Positions 27,678 through 36,742 of a stretch of DNA of 64,000 nucleotides are shown piece by piece. The notes beneath the pieces were generated by a model. That model saw only the letters and a list, made by a program, of their open reading frames with translations, was not told the origin of the DNA and made no database searches. The position numbers and the translations under genes were made by a program. Source of the DNA: Neoaquamicrobium sediminum (lineage in GTDB: Bacteria; Pseudomonadota; Alphaproteobacteria; Rhizobiales; Rhizobiaceae); NCBI RefSeq assembly GCF_013240295.1, contig NZ_JABETK010000001.1, forward strand, positions 2,108,001-2,172,000, read 5' to 3'. Position 1 is the first letter of the stretch, and the number at the start of each line of letters is the position of its first letter.

Positions 27678-29456
27678 ATGCCGAAGCTGCTTTCCGCGCT
27701 TCTGTCCGACGACAGCGCCATCGTAGCCGCCATCGACCGCTCGCAGGCTGTCATCCACTTCGATCTCGCGGGCAACATTCTCTTTGCGAACGCCAATTTC
27801 TGCGCGGCGATGGGCTATGAATTGTCGGAGATCGCCGGCCGCCACCATCGGATGTTCGTAGACCCGGCGGAAGCGGACAGTGCCGAATATCGCGAATTCT
27901 GGGCGCGATTGGCGCGCGGCGAATACGACCAGCGCCAGTACAAGCGTTTCGGCAAGGGCGGTCGGGAGATATGGATCGAGGCGTCCTACAATCCTCTGTT
28001 CAGGCGCGGTAAGCCCTACAAGGTGGTCAAGTTCGCCACAGACGTTACCGCGGCGCGGCAGCGAGCGGCCGAGGATGCCGGCAAGCTGGCGGCGATCTCG
28101 AAATCCCAGGCGGTCATCGAGTTCACGCCTGAAGGCGAAATCCTCACTGCCAACGACAATTTCTGCGAAACGCTCGGCTATGAGCTTGCCGAAATCCAGG
28201 GCCGGCATCACCGCATGTTCTGCGATCCGGGCTATGCCCAAAGCGACGAATACCGCCAGTTCTGGCCGAGGCTCGCCCGGGGCGAATTCATTGCCAACGA
28301 ATTCGTGCGCTACGGCAAGGGCGGCAAGGAAATCTGGATCCAGGCCGCCTACAACCCGATCGTCGATCTTAACGGCAAGGTGGTGAGGGTGGTGAAGTTC
28401 GCAACCGACGTCAGCGAGCGCATGAGCGCCGTCGTCGCGCTGGGAGGCGGCTTGCGCGCGCTTGCGGAGGGCGACCTCGAGCAGCGACTGGAGCGCGCCT
28501 TCGTGCCCTCGATGGAGCAGGTGAGGACCGATTTCAACGAGGCCGTCGGCAAGCTCTGCGCAGCGATGCAGGCTGTGGGCCATAATGCAAGGTCGATCGC
28601 GGCCGGTGCGGAGGAGGTGCGCTCTGCCGCATCGGACCTTTCGAGGCGGACCGAGCAGCAGGCGGCCTCGGTCGAGGAGACTGCCGCGGCACTCGAGCAG
28701 GTTACTGCGACTGTCTCGGATTCGAGCAAGCGGGCGGAGGAAGCGGGCAGCCTTGTGCGGCAGACGCGCGAGAATGCGGAACGCTCGGCCGACGTGGTGC
28801 GCAATGCGGTTGCCGCCATGGGCGAGATCGAATCATCGTCCCAGCAGATTTCCAACATCATCGGTATGATCGACGAGATCGCCTTCCAGACCAACCTGCT
28901 GGCGCTCAATGCCGGCGTCGAAGCCGCTCGTGCAGGAGAGGCCGGACGGGGTTTTGCCGTGGTGGCGCAGGAGGTGCGGGAACTCGCGCAGCGGTCGGCA
29001 ATGGCGGCCAAGGACATCAAGGAGCTGATCGGCACCTCGGGGAGCCAGGTCGAGCGCGGCGTCTCACTTGTGGGAGAAACCGGCAAGGTGCTGGAGCAGA
29101 TCGTCCAGCAGGTGCAGGAGATCAACACCAACGTCGCTGCCATCGTGCAGGGCGCGCGCGAACAGGCGACCAGCCTCGCCGAGATCAACCGCGCGGTGAA
29201 CACGATCGATCAGGGCACGCAGCAGAATGCGGCAATGGTTGAGGAATCGACCGCAGCCAGCCACTCGCTGGCGGGCGAGGCGCAATCGCTGTTCAGCCTG
29301 CTGACGCAGTTCAAGACGGGTGAGGCGGCTGCAACGCCTGCTGCTTCCCAGCAATCGCAACCGGCGCCATCGCCCGCGCGGCAACTCGTTCGGCAGGTGA
29401 AGAGTGCCTTTGCCGGAAACGCGGCGCTGGCAAGTGACGACTGGGAGGAATTCTGA
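27678..29456 (+). CDS. Soluble methyl-accepting chemotaxis protein with tandem PAS domains
   Basis: Cytosolic chemoreceptor of 592 residues with no transmembrane helix. Two PAS domains (residues about 12-125 and 135-250) share [19 protein letters not shown] and [19 protein letters not shown] and both end in the PAC-type [10 protein letters not shown], then a HAMP-like stretch ([20 protein letters not shown]) and an MCP signalling domain with the hairpin tip [20 protein letters not shown]. The tip and the methylation-helix pattern are standard. The extreme C-terminus is DDWEEF, similar to the NWETF tether that recruits CheR/CheB. PAS domains of this type often bind heme or FAD and sense oxygen or redox. 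AAAGG precedes the ATG. Confidence 0.95.
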   Translation: MPKLLSALLSDDSAIVAAIDRSQAVIHFDLAGNILFANANFCAAMGYELSEIAGRHHRMFVDPAEADSAEYREFWARLARGEYDQRQYKRFGKGGREIWIEASYNPLFRRGKPYKVVKFATDVTAARQRAAEDAGKLAAISKSQAVIEFTPEGEILTANDNFCETLGYELAEIQGRHHRMFCDPGYAQSDEYRQFWPRLARGEFIANEFVRYGKGGKEIWIQAAYNPIVDLNGKVVRVVKFATDVSERMSAVVALGGGLRALAEGDLEQRLERAFVPSMEQVRTDFNEAVGKLCAAMQAVGHNARSIAAGAEEVRSAASDLSRRTEQQAASVEETAAALEQVTATVSDSSKRAEEAGSLVRQTRENAERSADVVRNAVAAMGEIESSSQQISNIIGMIDEIAFQTNLLALNAGVEAARAGEAGRGFAVVAQEVRELAQRSAMAAKDIKELIGTSGSQVERGVSLVGETGKVLEQIVQQVQEINTNVAAIVQGAREQATSLAEINRAVNTIDQGTQQNAAMVEESTAASHSLAGEAQSLFSLLTQFKTGEAAATPAASQQSQPAPSPARQLVRQVKSAFAGNAALASDDWEEF

Positions 29457-29463
29457 CGCGTCC

Positions 29464-30327
29464 CTATCGGCGGGTCGCCATCGCGACGCCGATGGTGGTG
29501 ATCGCCATGCCGACGAGCTGGACCGGTGTCAGCGTTTCGCCGAACAGCACCCACGCGATGAGGGCTGTGACCGCGGGCACGAGGTAGAAGAGTGACGAGA
29601 CCTTCGACATCTCGCCCTCGCGGATCATCATCATCAGAAGGAAGATCGCACCGATTGACAGTACCAGCACCAGCCACGCCATGGCGAAGACGAGTTCGCC
29701 GGTCAGCGTGAACTGGCGCGTCTCGAAGGCGAATGAGCCGATGGCCATCACCATGGCGGCGCCGAGATATTGCCACAGCGTCGCGGTGACGAGGTCGGCG
29801 TTGGATACGAACTTCTTCTGCCACACGGTGCCGGCGCTGATCGCCACCGCGCCGGCCAGGCAGGCCAGGAATGTTGCCAGCGTGACGCCGCCGATTGCCT
29901 GGCCGATCTTCGGCGCCAGCACAATCACTATGCCGAGGAAGCCCGCGGCGAGCCCCGCCCAGTGGCGGGGCAGGATACGCTCGCCTAGCGCCCAGCCTGC
30001 CATGACGGCGGTGATCAGCGGCTGGAGCCCGATGATGAGAGCGGAAAGCCCGGCCGGCAGCCCATGCCGGATCGACCAGAACACGCCCCCGAGATAGACG
30101 CCGTGGATCAGCGCGCCGGCAAATGCGGCATGCGCGGCCTTGCGTGGAGGCAGCTTCTTCGAACGCATCACCAGCATGATCAGCAACAAGACGACCGCCG
30201 CGAGCACGAAGCGTACGGCGAGGAAGCTGAACGGCTCCGACCATGGCATCGCGTAGCGGGCGCCAATGAAGCCGGTTGCCCAGAGCAGCACGAATAGAAC
30301 GGGAATGAAGCTTGCAGCGCGGGACAT
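29464..30327 (-). CDS. DMT-superfamily transporter (EamA)
   Basis: Ten-helix inner-membrane transporter, 287 residues, with two EamA repeats. Features: FIPVLFVLLWATGFIGARYA, SIRHGLPAGLSALIIGLQPL, VWQKKFVSNADLVTATLWQY in the centre and LVPAVTALIAWVLFGETLTP in the second repeat. Substrate unknown; relatives export amino acids or drugs. ATG 30327 is the usual start; the frame extends to 30384. It converges on the chemoreceptor gene with an 7-bp gap and follows gluQ on the same strand. Confidence 0.88.
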   Translation of the reverse strand: MSRAASFIPVLFVLLWATGFIGARYAMPWSEPFSFLAVRFVLAAVVLLLIMLVMRSKKLPPRKAAHAAFAGALIHGVYLGGVFWSIRHGLPAGLSALIIGLQPLITAVMAGWALGERILPRHWAGLAAGFLGIVIVLAPKIGQAIGGVTLATFLACLAGAVAISAGTVWQKKFVSNADLVTATLWQYLGAAMVMAIGSFAFETRQFTLTGELVFAMAWLVLVLSIGAIFLLMMMIREGEMSKVSSLFYLVPAVTALIAWVLFGETLTPVQLVGMAITTIGVAMATRR

Positions 30328-30496
30328 GGCTCGGGCTTGGGATCGATGGCAGGCAGCCCGCTCTAGTGCCGATCGCCGCGACAAGCAAAGGATTAGAATT
30401 GAGCCAATGGTTTCGTGTCACTGACAGGCAAGATTACAACGCCACCTTGGCGGAGCAGGCTCCTGTGTCGTCTAACGGTCAACCAGGCGCCAGCCG

Positions 30497-31372
30497 CTAC
30501 AGACCGACCATGCGCGTGACGTCCGTCGGCGTGAGGCCGGCGGTACGCAGCGCGGCGAGGCCGGTGTCCTTCCTGCTTTTGGACAGTTTTCGGCCGTCGT
30601 CTCCCAGCACCAGGTCGTGGTGCAGATAGACCGGCGCAGAAAGCCCAAGCAGCTCCTGCAACAGCCGCTGGACGGCGGTGGCGTGAAAAAGGTCACGGCC
30701 GCGCACCACGTGGGTGATGCCCTGCAACGCATCGTCGACCACGACGGCGAGGTGGTAGCTTGTCGGCACCTCCTTGCGCGCGATCACGACATCGCCCCAT
30801 GCCGCCGGATCGGCTGTGATGCAACCGGTCTCGCCTGCCGGGCCGCTGCCCTGCTCGTCCCACAGGATGGGACGCGCGACATGCGCGAGCGCCGCTTCGA
30901 TATCCAGCCGCCAGGCAAAGGGCTCGCCCTCGTCGATCCGGGTAAGTCGCTCCCTGCTCGAAAGACTGCGCTCGGCCGTCGGAAACAGCGGCGCGCCATC
31001 CGGATCGCGTGGCCATTCGCGGCCGACGGCTTCAGCCTCGACGATCATTGCGCGCGCCTCGCCCCGGCTCATGAAGGAGGGATAGGCAAGCCCCGCATCG
31101 ATCAGCCGGTCGAGGGCTTCGGCATAGTCGGCGAAATGGTCCGACTGGCGGCGCACGGGTTCTTCCTATTCGATGCCGAGCCAGGCGAGATCGCGATAGA
31201 TCGCCTCTTCGAATTCCGGGGTGCAGCGGCCGATGTCGATATCCTCGATCCGCAGCAGCAGGCGGCCGCCGGTCTCGCGCGCAAGCCTCGCGTTCAACAG
31301 CGCCGAATAGGCGTGGCCGAGATGCAGTTCGCCATTGGGGCTCGGCGCGAAACGGAAGACCGGCCGTGTCAT
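30497..31372 (-). pseudogene. gluQ: Glutamyl-queuosine tRNA(Asp) synthetase, interrupted by in-frame amber codon
   Basis: GluQRS charges glutamate onto queuosine-34 of tRNA-Asp. The full frame spans 291 codons from ATG 31372 to 30497, but a TAG at 31166-31168 stops it after 68 residues. Before it come the class-I aminoacyl-tRNA synthetase features FAPSPNGELHLGHAYSALLN and LLLRIEDIDIGRCTPEFEEA; after it, in the same frame, EEPVRRQSDHFADYAEAL through HDLVLGDDGRKLSKSRKDTG with the KMSKS-like loop. Homologues have Trp at the stop position (GIEWEEP), so TGG changed to TAG. This is a substitution, not an indel, unlike other broken genes here. A restart at GTG 31156 would lack the ATP-binding HIGH loop, so the gene is probably inactive unless an amber suppressor exists or the base is a sequencing error. 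Confidence 0.85.
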
Positions 31373-31446
31373 GAGAATGTCGGCAATCGGATTGTGAGGT
31401 TCATCGCGCGATTGCTACGGTGGCCTGCAATCAAGAACAAGGGCGA

Positions 31447-32148
31447 ATGATGCGCAGGATCGAGACGCTGGAACACATTGCCGCAGGGCTTGATGCGTTG
31501 GTGGCCATCGATCCCCGGCTGTCAGCGGTCGTCGCTGCCGCCGGCGAGGTGCCGCTGCGCCTGTCGGAACCGGGCTTTGCCAGCCTCGTATCGATCATCG
31601 TCTCGCAGCAGGTTTCGCGGGCGAGCGCCGACGCGATCCTGGGCAGGCTCGTGGCGCTGGTCGATCCGCTCGATGCGCCGGGCGTGCTGGCGGCCGGCGA
31701 GCAGGCGTTTCGCACCGCCGGCCTCTCGCGGCCCAAACAGAAGACGCTGCTGGCGATAGCCCGTGCGGTTGTCGAGGACGGGCTCGACCTCGACCACCTT
31801 GCCGCTGCGGATCCCGACGAGGCGATGGCGCGGCTGACCGCGCTGCACGGCGTCGGGCCGTGGACCGCGGAAGTCTACCTGCTGTTCTGCGCCGGCCATC
31901 CCGACATCTTCCCGGCTCACGACGTCGCGTTGCAGACCGCCGTCGGCCATGCGCTGGCTATCGAACCCCGCCCCGACGCGAAAACGCTCTACCGAATCGC
32001 CGAATCATGGACGCCCTGGAGAGGCGTCGCGTCGCGGCTTTTCTGGGCCTACTATCGCGAATTGCGCGGACGGGACGCTGCACCGCCCACCGAAACGGCG
32101 AAAAAGCCGCAAAAACAGCATGATTTGGAATTTTGCGGCGCGAAATAG
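31447..32148 (+). CDS. AlkA-type DNA-3-methyladenine glycosylase
   Basis: Cytosolic base-excision repair enzyme of the HhH-GPD superfamily, 233 residues, removing alkylated purines. It has FASLVSIIVSQQVSRASADA early, KQKTLLAIARAVVEDG, and the helix-hairpin-helix LHGVGPWTAEVYLLFCAGHP followed by the catalytic Asp in FPAHDVALQTAVGHAL. It lacks the N-terminal domain of E. coli AlkA, like short bacterial 3mA glycosylases. ATG 31447 or 31450 (MMRR) are both possible; GGGCGA is 3-6 bp upstream. It diverges from gluQ. Confidence 0.9.
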   Translation: MMRRIETLEHIAAGLDALVAIDPRLSAVVAAAGEVPLRLSEPGFASLVSIIVSQQVSRASADAILGRLVALVDPLDAPGVLAAGEQAFRTAGLSRPKQKTLLAIARAVVEDGLDLDHLAAADPDEAMARLTALHGVGPWTAEVYLLFCAGHPDIFPAHDVALQTAVGHALAIEPRPDAKTLYRIAESWTPWRGVASRLFWAYYRELRGRDAAPPTETAKKPQKQHDLEFCGAK

Positions 32149-32222
32149 CCGCTTCACATTCCTGCAATCTCGGGATTACAGTATCCGCGCCGATCGAAGC
32201 CCGAGCCCAAGGAGGTCAGTCA

Positions 32223-32780
32223 GTGACGATCGCAGTCTCGCCGGATGCGCTGCCCGCACTGGTGTTGAACGCGGACTATCGTCCGTTGAGCTATTACCCC
32301 TTGTCGCTCTGGTCCTGGCAGGACGCGATCAAGGCGGTCTTTCTTGATCGGGTCAACATCGTTGCCGAATACGAGCACGCGGTGTCGTCGCCCTCCTTTT
32401 CCATGCGCCTGCCGAGCGTCGTCTGCCTCAAGAGCTATGTGAAGCCCTCGCGGCATCCGGCCTTCACCCGCTTCAACGTCTTCCTGCGCGACCGCTTCCA
32501 GTGCCAGTATTGCGGCACCCATGAGGATTTGACCTTCGACCACGTGATCCCGCGCCGCTGCGGTGGTGCGACCACCTGGGAGAACGTCGTCGCGGCCTGC
32601 TCGCCATGCAATCTGCGCAAGGGCGGGTTGATGCCGCGGGACGCCAAGATGTGGCCGCGCCAGAAGCCGATGCAGCCCACCGTGCACGACCTGCACAACA
32701 ACGGCCGGCTGTTTCCGCCCAACCATCTGCATGAGAGCTGGATGGATTATCTCTACTGGGATGTCGAACTGGAGCCGTAG
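32223..32780 (+). CDS. HNH endonuclease
   Basis: Small HNH nuclease of 185 residues, widespread in Rhizobiales and Rhodobacterales, with no established role. GTG at 32223 is the start because AAGGAGG lies 7 bp upstream and the product begins TIAVSPDALPALVLNADYRP, as in homologues. The nuclease core is RFQCQYCGTHEDLTFDHVIP followed by GGATTWENVVAACSPCNLRK, giving the CxxC zinc pairs, the DHVIPR His and the N/H of the ββα-metal fold. It is a single-copy housekeeping-type gene rather than a mobile one, judging from its position. Confidence 0.9.
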   Translation: MTIAVSPDALPALVLNADYRPLSYYPLSLWSWQDAIKAVFLDRVNIVAEYEHAVSSPSFSMRLPSVVCLKSYVKPSRHPAFTRFNVFLRDRFQCQYCGTHEDLTFDHVIPRRCGGATTWENVVAACSPCNLRKGGLMPRDAKMWPRQKPMQPTVHDLHNNGRLFPPNHLHESWMDYLYWDVELEP

Positions 32781-32822
32781 GCGGCTTCCATCAGATCTCC
32801 GCGAATTTTGCGGTTCCGGTTC

Positions 32823-33329
32823 TCAGGCCTTGCGAAACGCGGCGACGTAGGCGATCGCGGCGAGCGCGAGGCTTGCCACCACATTCCAGCCGGCGAAGGA
32901 GAGGCCGAGGAAGCGGCCGGCCGCCTGGTCGCATGAGGGTGGGATCACCGCATCGAGCTGGTCGAGAAGGCTGCCGCCGGAGGGTGCCGGTGCCACCACA
33001 CCGCAATCTGTCGGGCCGGGCCACCATGCCCATTCCACACCTGCGTGGAAGATGCCGAGATAGAGGCTCCATGTCATCAACAGCGCACCGGCAAGCAGCA
33101 GGCCGCGCGTCACGATGGCCGGTCCCCTGAAGAGAGCCGAGACCAGCGCCAGCACCATCACCGGGATGCCGATATAATAGGGCAGCCGCTGCTCGAGGCA
33201 GAGCTTGCACGGGATATAGCCGCCGACGTGCTGGAATCCCAGTGCGGTGCCCACAGTCACGGTCATGCCCAGCACCAGAAGCGCTGCGGCGGCGGTTTGA
33301 ATCTTTCCAGTGGCGGCGGTCAGCGACAT
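32823..33329 (-). CDS. dsbB: Disulfide bond formation protein DsbB
   Basis: Inner-membrane quinone reductase-type protein that reoxidises DsbA. The 168 residues form four helices with the first cysteine pair C41/C44 in IPCKLCLEQRLPYYIG and the second pair C109/C133 in the periplasmic loop (GPTDCGVV and PPSCDQ). The ATG at 33329 follows yqaA by 8 bp, forming an operon. The DsbB domain order and the QRLPYY segment after the first pair are standard. Confidence 0.93.
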   Translation of the reverse strand: MSLTAATGKIQTAAAALLVLGMTVTVGTALGFQHVGGYIPCKLCLEQRLPYYIGIPVMVLALVSALFRGPAIVTRGLLLAGALLMTWSLYLGIFHAGVEWAWWPGPTDCGVVAPAPSGGSLLDQLDAVIPPSCDQAAGRFLGLSFAGWNVVASLALAAIAYVAAFRKA

Positions 33330-33337
33330 CGGACCCC

Positions 33338-33919
33338 TCAGAATATGTAGCGCACGGCGACGAAGCCGCCGATCAGGAGAATCATGAAAAGGGTGAAAAG
33401 AAGGCCGAGATTTTTCTCGATGAAGGTCCGGATAGGTTCCCCAAACCTGTAGAGCAGCCACGACACCAGGAAGAAGCGCAGACCACGCCCGACGATCGAG
33501 ACGATGACGAGCGTGACGATGTTGAAGCCGGTGAAGCCGGAGAAGATCGTCAGCACCTTGTAGGGGAACGGCGTCACCGCACCGAACAGGATGCCCCACG
33601 CGCCCCAGGTGTCGTACCAGCCCTGCACCTTCGCGAAGGCGTCCTCCGCCTGGTAGAGCTCGATGATGTGTGTTCCGATCGCGTCGAACAGAAAGGCACC
33701 GATCACATAACCAAGCAGCGCGCCGAGCACCGATGCAACAGTGCAGATCAGCGCGTAGCGAATCCAGCGCGCGCGCTCGGCCAGCACCATGGGGATCAGC
33801 AGCACGTCCGGCGGGATCGGGAAGAACGAACTTTCGACGAAGGAAACGGCGGCCAGCGAGCGTTCTGCATGACGGGTGCGCGCGAGCGACATCGTCCAGT
33901 CGTAGAGGCGGCGAAGCAT
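33338..33919 (-). CDS. YqaA/DedA-family (SNARE-associated) membrane protein
   Basis: Inner-membrane protein of 193 residues of the YqaA branch of the DedA/VTT family; relatives act as lipid flippases or in membrane homeostasis. Features: RSLAAVSFVESSFFPIPPDV (the conserved E-S-x-x-PIP(P)D reentrant motif), AVTPFPYKVLTIFSGFTGFN and RGLRFFLVSWLLYRFGEPI. ATG 33919 gives the family N-terminus MLRRLYDWTMSLAR. It directly precedes dsbB, an arrangement also seen in other alphaproteobacteria. Confidence 0.88.
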   Translation of the reverse strand: MLRRLYDWTMSLARTRHAERSLAAVSFVESSFFPIPPDVLLIPMVLAERARWIRYALICTVASVLGALLGYVIGAFLFDAIGTHIIELYQAEDAFAKVQGWYDTWGAWGILFGAVTPFPYKVLTIFSGFTGFNIVTLVIVSIVGRGLRFFLVSWLLYRFGEPIRTFIEKNLGLLFTLFMILLIGGFVAVRYIF

Positions 33920-34276
33920 GGAGGGACCCCGGTTGCGGAAGCCTCTCCTAGAAAGAAAACTGTTGCCGCGCAATGGCGCGGTCCGCCGCATCCGATTGAA
34001 CTCGCGCGATAGTTACCGCGCTCGAACGCCGCTTTTTCCACCGTGATGTGTGCGTTCCGAAACAGGGTTTCTGCCTGATGTTCCGAAATCCACCCATGGC
34101 GGACGGCTCCTCCTACATTTCTGCCCTTGGGTTCGATTCCTGCCTTGCCGTCCCGGGCGGCAATGCGTTCGCTCGACCTGTCGCGCGATGGAGGAGGCCG
34201 TTGTCCGCTGAATGGTGGGGTATCAACGCGCTGGCGCGACGCTAGAACATCCATGCCCGAGACAGGAGGAAAACTC
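33920..34276. other. Intergenic gap with no recognised feature
   Basis: The 357 bp between the divergent yqaA and SGNH-hydrolase genes contain only short frames with no recognisable product. It must hold two promoters, but no convincing -35/-10 pair, hairpin or repeat was seen. Confidence 0.4.
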
Positions 34277-35062
34277 GTGATCCAGAAAACACGCGCCGTG
34301 GTGATCGCCGCTTTCGTGGCGATGCTGCCGTTCCACGCGCTGGCACAGGATGCCACAGAGCCGGAGGAAGATGGACCCCGCCAGGTCCTGTTCGTTGGCA
34401 ACAGCTATTTCTATTACAACAACAGCCTGCACAATCACGTCCGTCGAATGGCGGTCGAAGGGCTTGGCGTTCCGCTCGGCGATCTCGACTATCGGTCGAT
34501 CACGATTTCAGGCGGATCGCTGATGCACCATCCGATCGGGCATTACCTGACGCCGGGTGCGATCGGCTATGACACGCCGTTCGACGTGGTGATACTGCAG
34601 GGGCACAGCGGCGCGGCGCTGAGCGAACGCCGCACCGGCTCCTTCAATGAGACGGTCGCGGCTGCAAGCGAGCAGATCAGGGAAACAGGCGCAAAGGTGG
34701 CACTCTATATGACCCATGCCTATGGCGAGGGTCACAAGGATTTCGCCGCGGACAACACCGAGATTATCGCTGACCTCTATGGCAAAGCTGGCGAATCGGC
34801 CGGTGCTGTCGTCATTCCGGTGGGCCTTGCTTTCGCCGAGGCGCAGCGGCGCGATCCCGAACTCGTCCTGCACCAGACCTACGATGACAGCCATCCCAAC
34901 GTGAATGGCTCATACCTCGCAGCGGCTACCGTCTACGCAACGTTGTACGGGCAGTCGCCGGAAGGCCTCGAATACGATTATTACGGAGCGGTAGACCCCG
35001 ACATGCGCGTCTTCCTGCAGGAGGTCGCAGCCGACACGGTCGAGGCCTTTGAGGCGCGTTGA
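34277..35062 (+). CDS. Secreted SGNH/GDSL-type hydrolase
   Basis: Exported esterase-like protein of 261 residues, substrate unknown. GTG at 34277 follows AGGAGGA by 6-7 bp and yields a signal peptide (IQKTRAVVIAAFVAMLPFHALA) with cleavage before QDATEPEEDG. The nucleophile block is LFVGNSYFYYNNSLHN (GNSY in place of GDSL), and the catalytic Asp-His pair is in YDDSHPNVNGSYLAAATVYA. An ATG at 34253 would add eight residues but has poorer ribosome binding. It is the last host gene before the tRNA and prophage. Confidence 0.85.
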   Translation: MIQKTRAVVIAAFVAMLPFHALAQDATEPEEDGPRQVLFVGNSYFYYNNSLHNHVRRMAVEGLGVPLGDLDYRSITISGGSLMHHPIGHYLTPGAIGYDTPFDVVILQGHSGAALSERRTGSFNETVAAASEQIRETGAKVALYMTHAYGEGHKDFAADNTEIIADLYGKAGESAGAVVIPVGLAFAEAQRRDPELVLHQTYDDSHPNVNGSYLAAATVYATLYGQSPEGLEYDYYGAVDPDMRVFLQEVAADTVEAFEAR

Positions 35063-35089
35063 TGTCCATGTTTACGCAGCGGTGATCGC

Positions 35090-35117
35090 TTGACGCACCC
35101 ATTATCGTTCGTATAGT
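35090..35117 (+). promoter_or_regulatory. Promoter of tRNA-Leu
   Basis: TTGACG (35090-35095) and TATAGT (35112-35117) are separated by 16 bp and lie 42 bp upstream of the tRNA 5' end. The fit to a housekeeping sigma promoter is good. Confidence 0.7.
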
Positions 35118-35159
35118 CCCGGCGCGTTCCGCGAACCTGTGCGGAACGCGCCCTTCTGG

Positions 35160-35244
35160 GCCCCTGTGGCGGAATTGGTAGACGCGCTCGACTCAAAATC
35201 GAGTTCCGCAAGGAGTGCTGGTTCGATCCCGGCCAGGGGCACCA
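35160..35244 (+). tRNA. tRNA-Leu (anticodon CAA)
   Basis: The 85-nt gene folds as a class II tRNA: acceptor stem GCCCCTG pairing with CAGGGGC, anticodon stem CTCGA/TCGAG around the loop CTCAAAA (anticodon CAA, reading UUG), a long variable arm, TTCGATC in the T-loop and an encoded CCA end. The prophage begins immediately after it, so its 3' end is the likely attachment core. The gene itself remains complete. Confidence 0.97.
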
Positions 35245-35377
35245 TTAGCCTTTCCTGATTGATGCCAATCAGTCCCAACTAGTTCCAGGACGTACTGATT
35301 TTTCATAGGAAATTGGCATATCGTCGATTTCTGCTGTCCCTCATGATCCCGATCCGTGCCACCCAATCCACGGAAAA
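35245..35377 (+). other. Left attachment (attL) flank
   Basis: Non-coding sequence between the tRNA-Leu and the integrase control region. It has a perfect hairpin CTGATTG-atgc-CAATCAG (35255-35272), and ATGCCAAT (35262-35269) recurs inverted as ATTGGCAT at 35312-35319. These may be integrase/host-factor binding sites or the tRNA terminator; there is no T-run to decide. The core crossover sequence probably lies in the tRNA 3' half but cannot be delimited without attR. Confidence 0.5.
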
Positions 35378-35429
35378 ATGCAGTAAGTTTCCGGTTGAGT
35401 TACTGCATGGGCCAACTTAGTTACTGCAT
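35378..35429 (+). promoter_or_regulatory. Three regularly spaced TTACTGCAT boxes before the integrase
   Basis: ATGCAGTAA at 35378-35386 (inverted) and TTACTGCAT at 35400-35408 and 35421-35429 are identical 9-mers spaced 22 and 21 bp, about two helical turns. The last touches the integrase ribosome-binding site GGAGG (35431-35435). They look like arm-type or operator sites through which integrase or another phage protein could control int expression. Confidence 0.65.
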
Positions 35430-35442
35430 AGGAGGTTCCCCT

Positions 35443-36652
35443 ATGGCGTTGACGGACCTGAGTCTTAGGAAGGCGAAAGGACGCGAAAAGCCGTACCGGA
35501 TCAGCGACGAGCGCGGTCTGTACGCGATTGTTCGGCCCACGGGCGCGGTATGGTGGCGCTTTGATTACATCGTCAATGGGAAGCGCAAGACGATGTCGAT
35601 GGGGGTCTATCCTGATGTCCCCCTCTCAGACGCTCGCGAGGCGCGCGACCAGGCGCGGAAGCTCGTTGCCAAAGGAGTCGACCCGGTTGCGGCCAAACGG
35701 GAGGCTGAGAAGGCGAAAGTCGAAGGCATCGGCAATACGTTCCGTGTGATTGCGCAGGAGCATATCGACGATCTTAGAGAAAAGGGGCGGACCCCTAAAA
35801 CCATCGAGAAGAACGAATGGTATCTGTTCGACCTCGCCTCTGAAATTTGTGATGACCCCATTTCCGAGATACCGGCGTCCAAAGTTCTCAAGGTCATCCG
35901 CCATATCGAGGCGAGTGGGCGCGTGGACACAGCCCATCGAGTCAGGGCTGCAATCGGGTCGGTCTTCCGCCTTGCAATCAGAACTGACCGGGCCACCGTC
36001 GATCCGACACTTGCTTTGCGCGGAACGCTTCTCCCGATCAATGCGACCCCCAAGCGGCCATCGTCGATGAGACCTCCTTCGGGCGGCTCCTGCAATGCGT
36101 CGATGAGTATGATGGGTGGCCGACGCTCCGTGCCGCCTTGCAGATAATGGCGCTGTGTTACCCGCGTCCTGTCGAACTGCGGAAAGCCGAATGGAGCCAC
36201 ATCGACCTAAAGGGCAAGCGCTGGACAGTCCCCGCCCATCTGACCAAGATGCGCCGGGAGCACATCATACCCTTGTCCCGGCAGGCGGTGACGATCCTTG
36301 AGGCGGTCCAAAAATTCTCGGGGAAGGTCGGCTTGTGTTTCCGTCGATCCGCAACATGAAACGCCCCTTGTCCGAGAACGCCATGAACTCGGCTTTGCGG
36401 CGGATGGGCTACGCCTCGGATGAGCACAGTTCCCACGGCTTCCGGTCGAGCGCCAGTTCCATACTGAACGAGCGGGGTTTCCGCTACGATGTAATCGAAG
36501 CTTCGCTGGCACATCTCGATCCGAATGAGGTCCGACGAACGTACAACCGCACGGCCTATCTCAAGGAGCGAACCGAGATGGCGCAGTCGTGGGCCGACAT
36601 CTGCGATGAACTCAAGAAGCGTAAACGCCGGGATCACGGCGACCTGGTCTGA
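35443..36652 (+). CDS. int: P4-type tyrosine-recombinase integrase (two frameshifts as read)
   Basis: Site-specific recombinase that integrates and excises the prophage at tRNA-Leu. Read in three pieces (35443 to about 36053, to about 36334, to 36652), it is one 403-residue protein. It has an N-terminal arm-binding DUF4102-like domain (MALTDLSLRKAKGREKPYRI, WWRFDYIVNGKRKTMSMGVY), a core-binding domain, and the catalytic domain: Arg in CYPRPVELRKAEWSHIDL, HGFRSSASSILNERGF with His/Arg, AHLDPNEVRRTYNRTAYL with the nucleophile Tyr. Adding one C in ACCCCCAAG (about 36050) and one T in GTGTTTCCG (about 36335) restores the frame, so homopolymer undercalls are likely. GGAGG is 7 bp before the ATG. 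Confidence 0.9.
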
Positions 36653-36690
36653 GCGGAAATCCACAAGTCCCAATCCGTCCTCTTGCATGA

Positions 36691-36723
36691 CCACTTTCAG
36701 TTGACTATACCAACTGAAAGTGG
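36691..36723 (+). promoter_or_regulatory. 13-bp perfect palindrome inside a larger nested inverted repeat
   Basis: CCACTTTCAGTTG (36691-36703) and CAACTGAAAGTGG (36711-36723) form a perfect 13-bp inverted repeat around ACTATAC. Outside it, GTCCCAAT (36667-36674) is inverted as ATTGGGAC (36742-36749), extending the symmetry to about 85 bp. It lies just before the AlpA-like and terminase genes and contains GACCACT, shared with later intergenic elements. Operator or cruciform-type control site is likely. Confidence 0.65.
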
Positions 36724-36742
36724 ACAGTTTGGGACAGACGAA

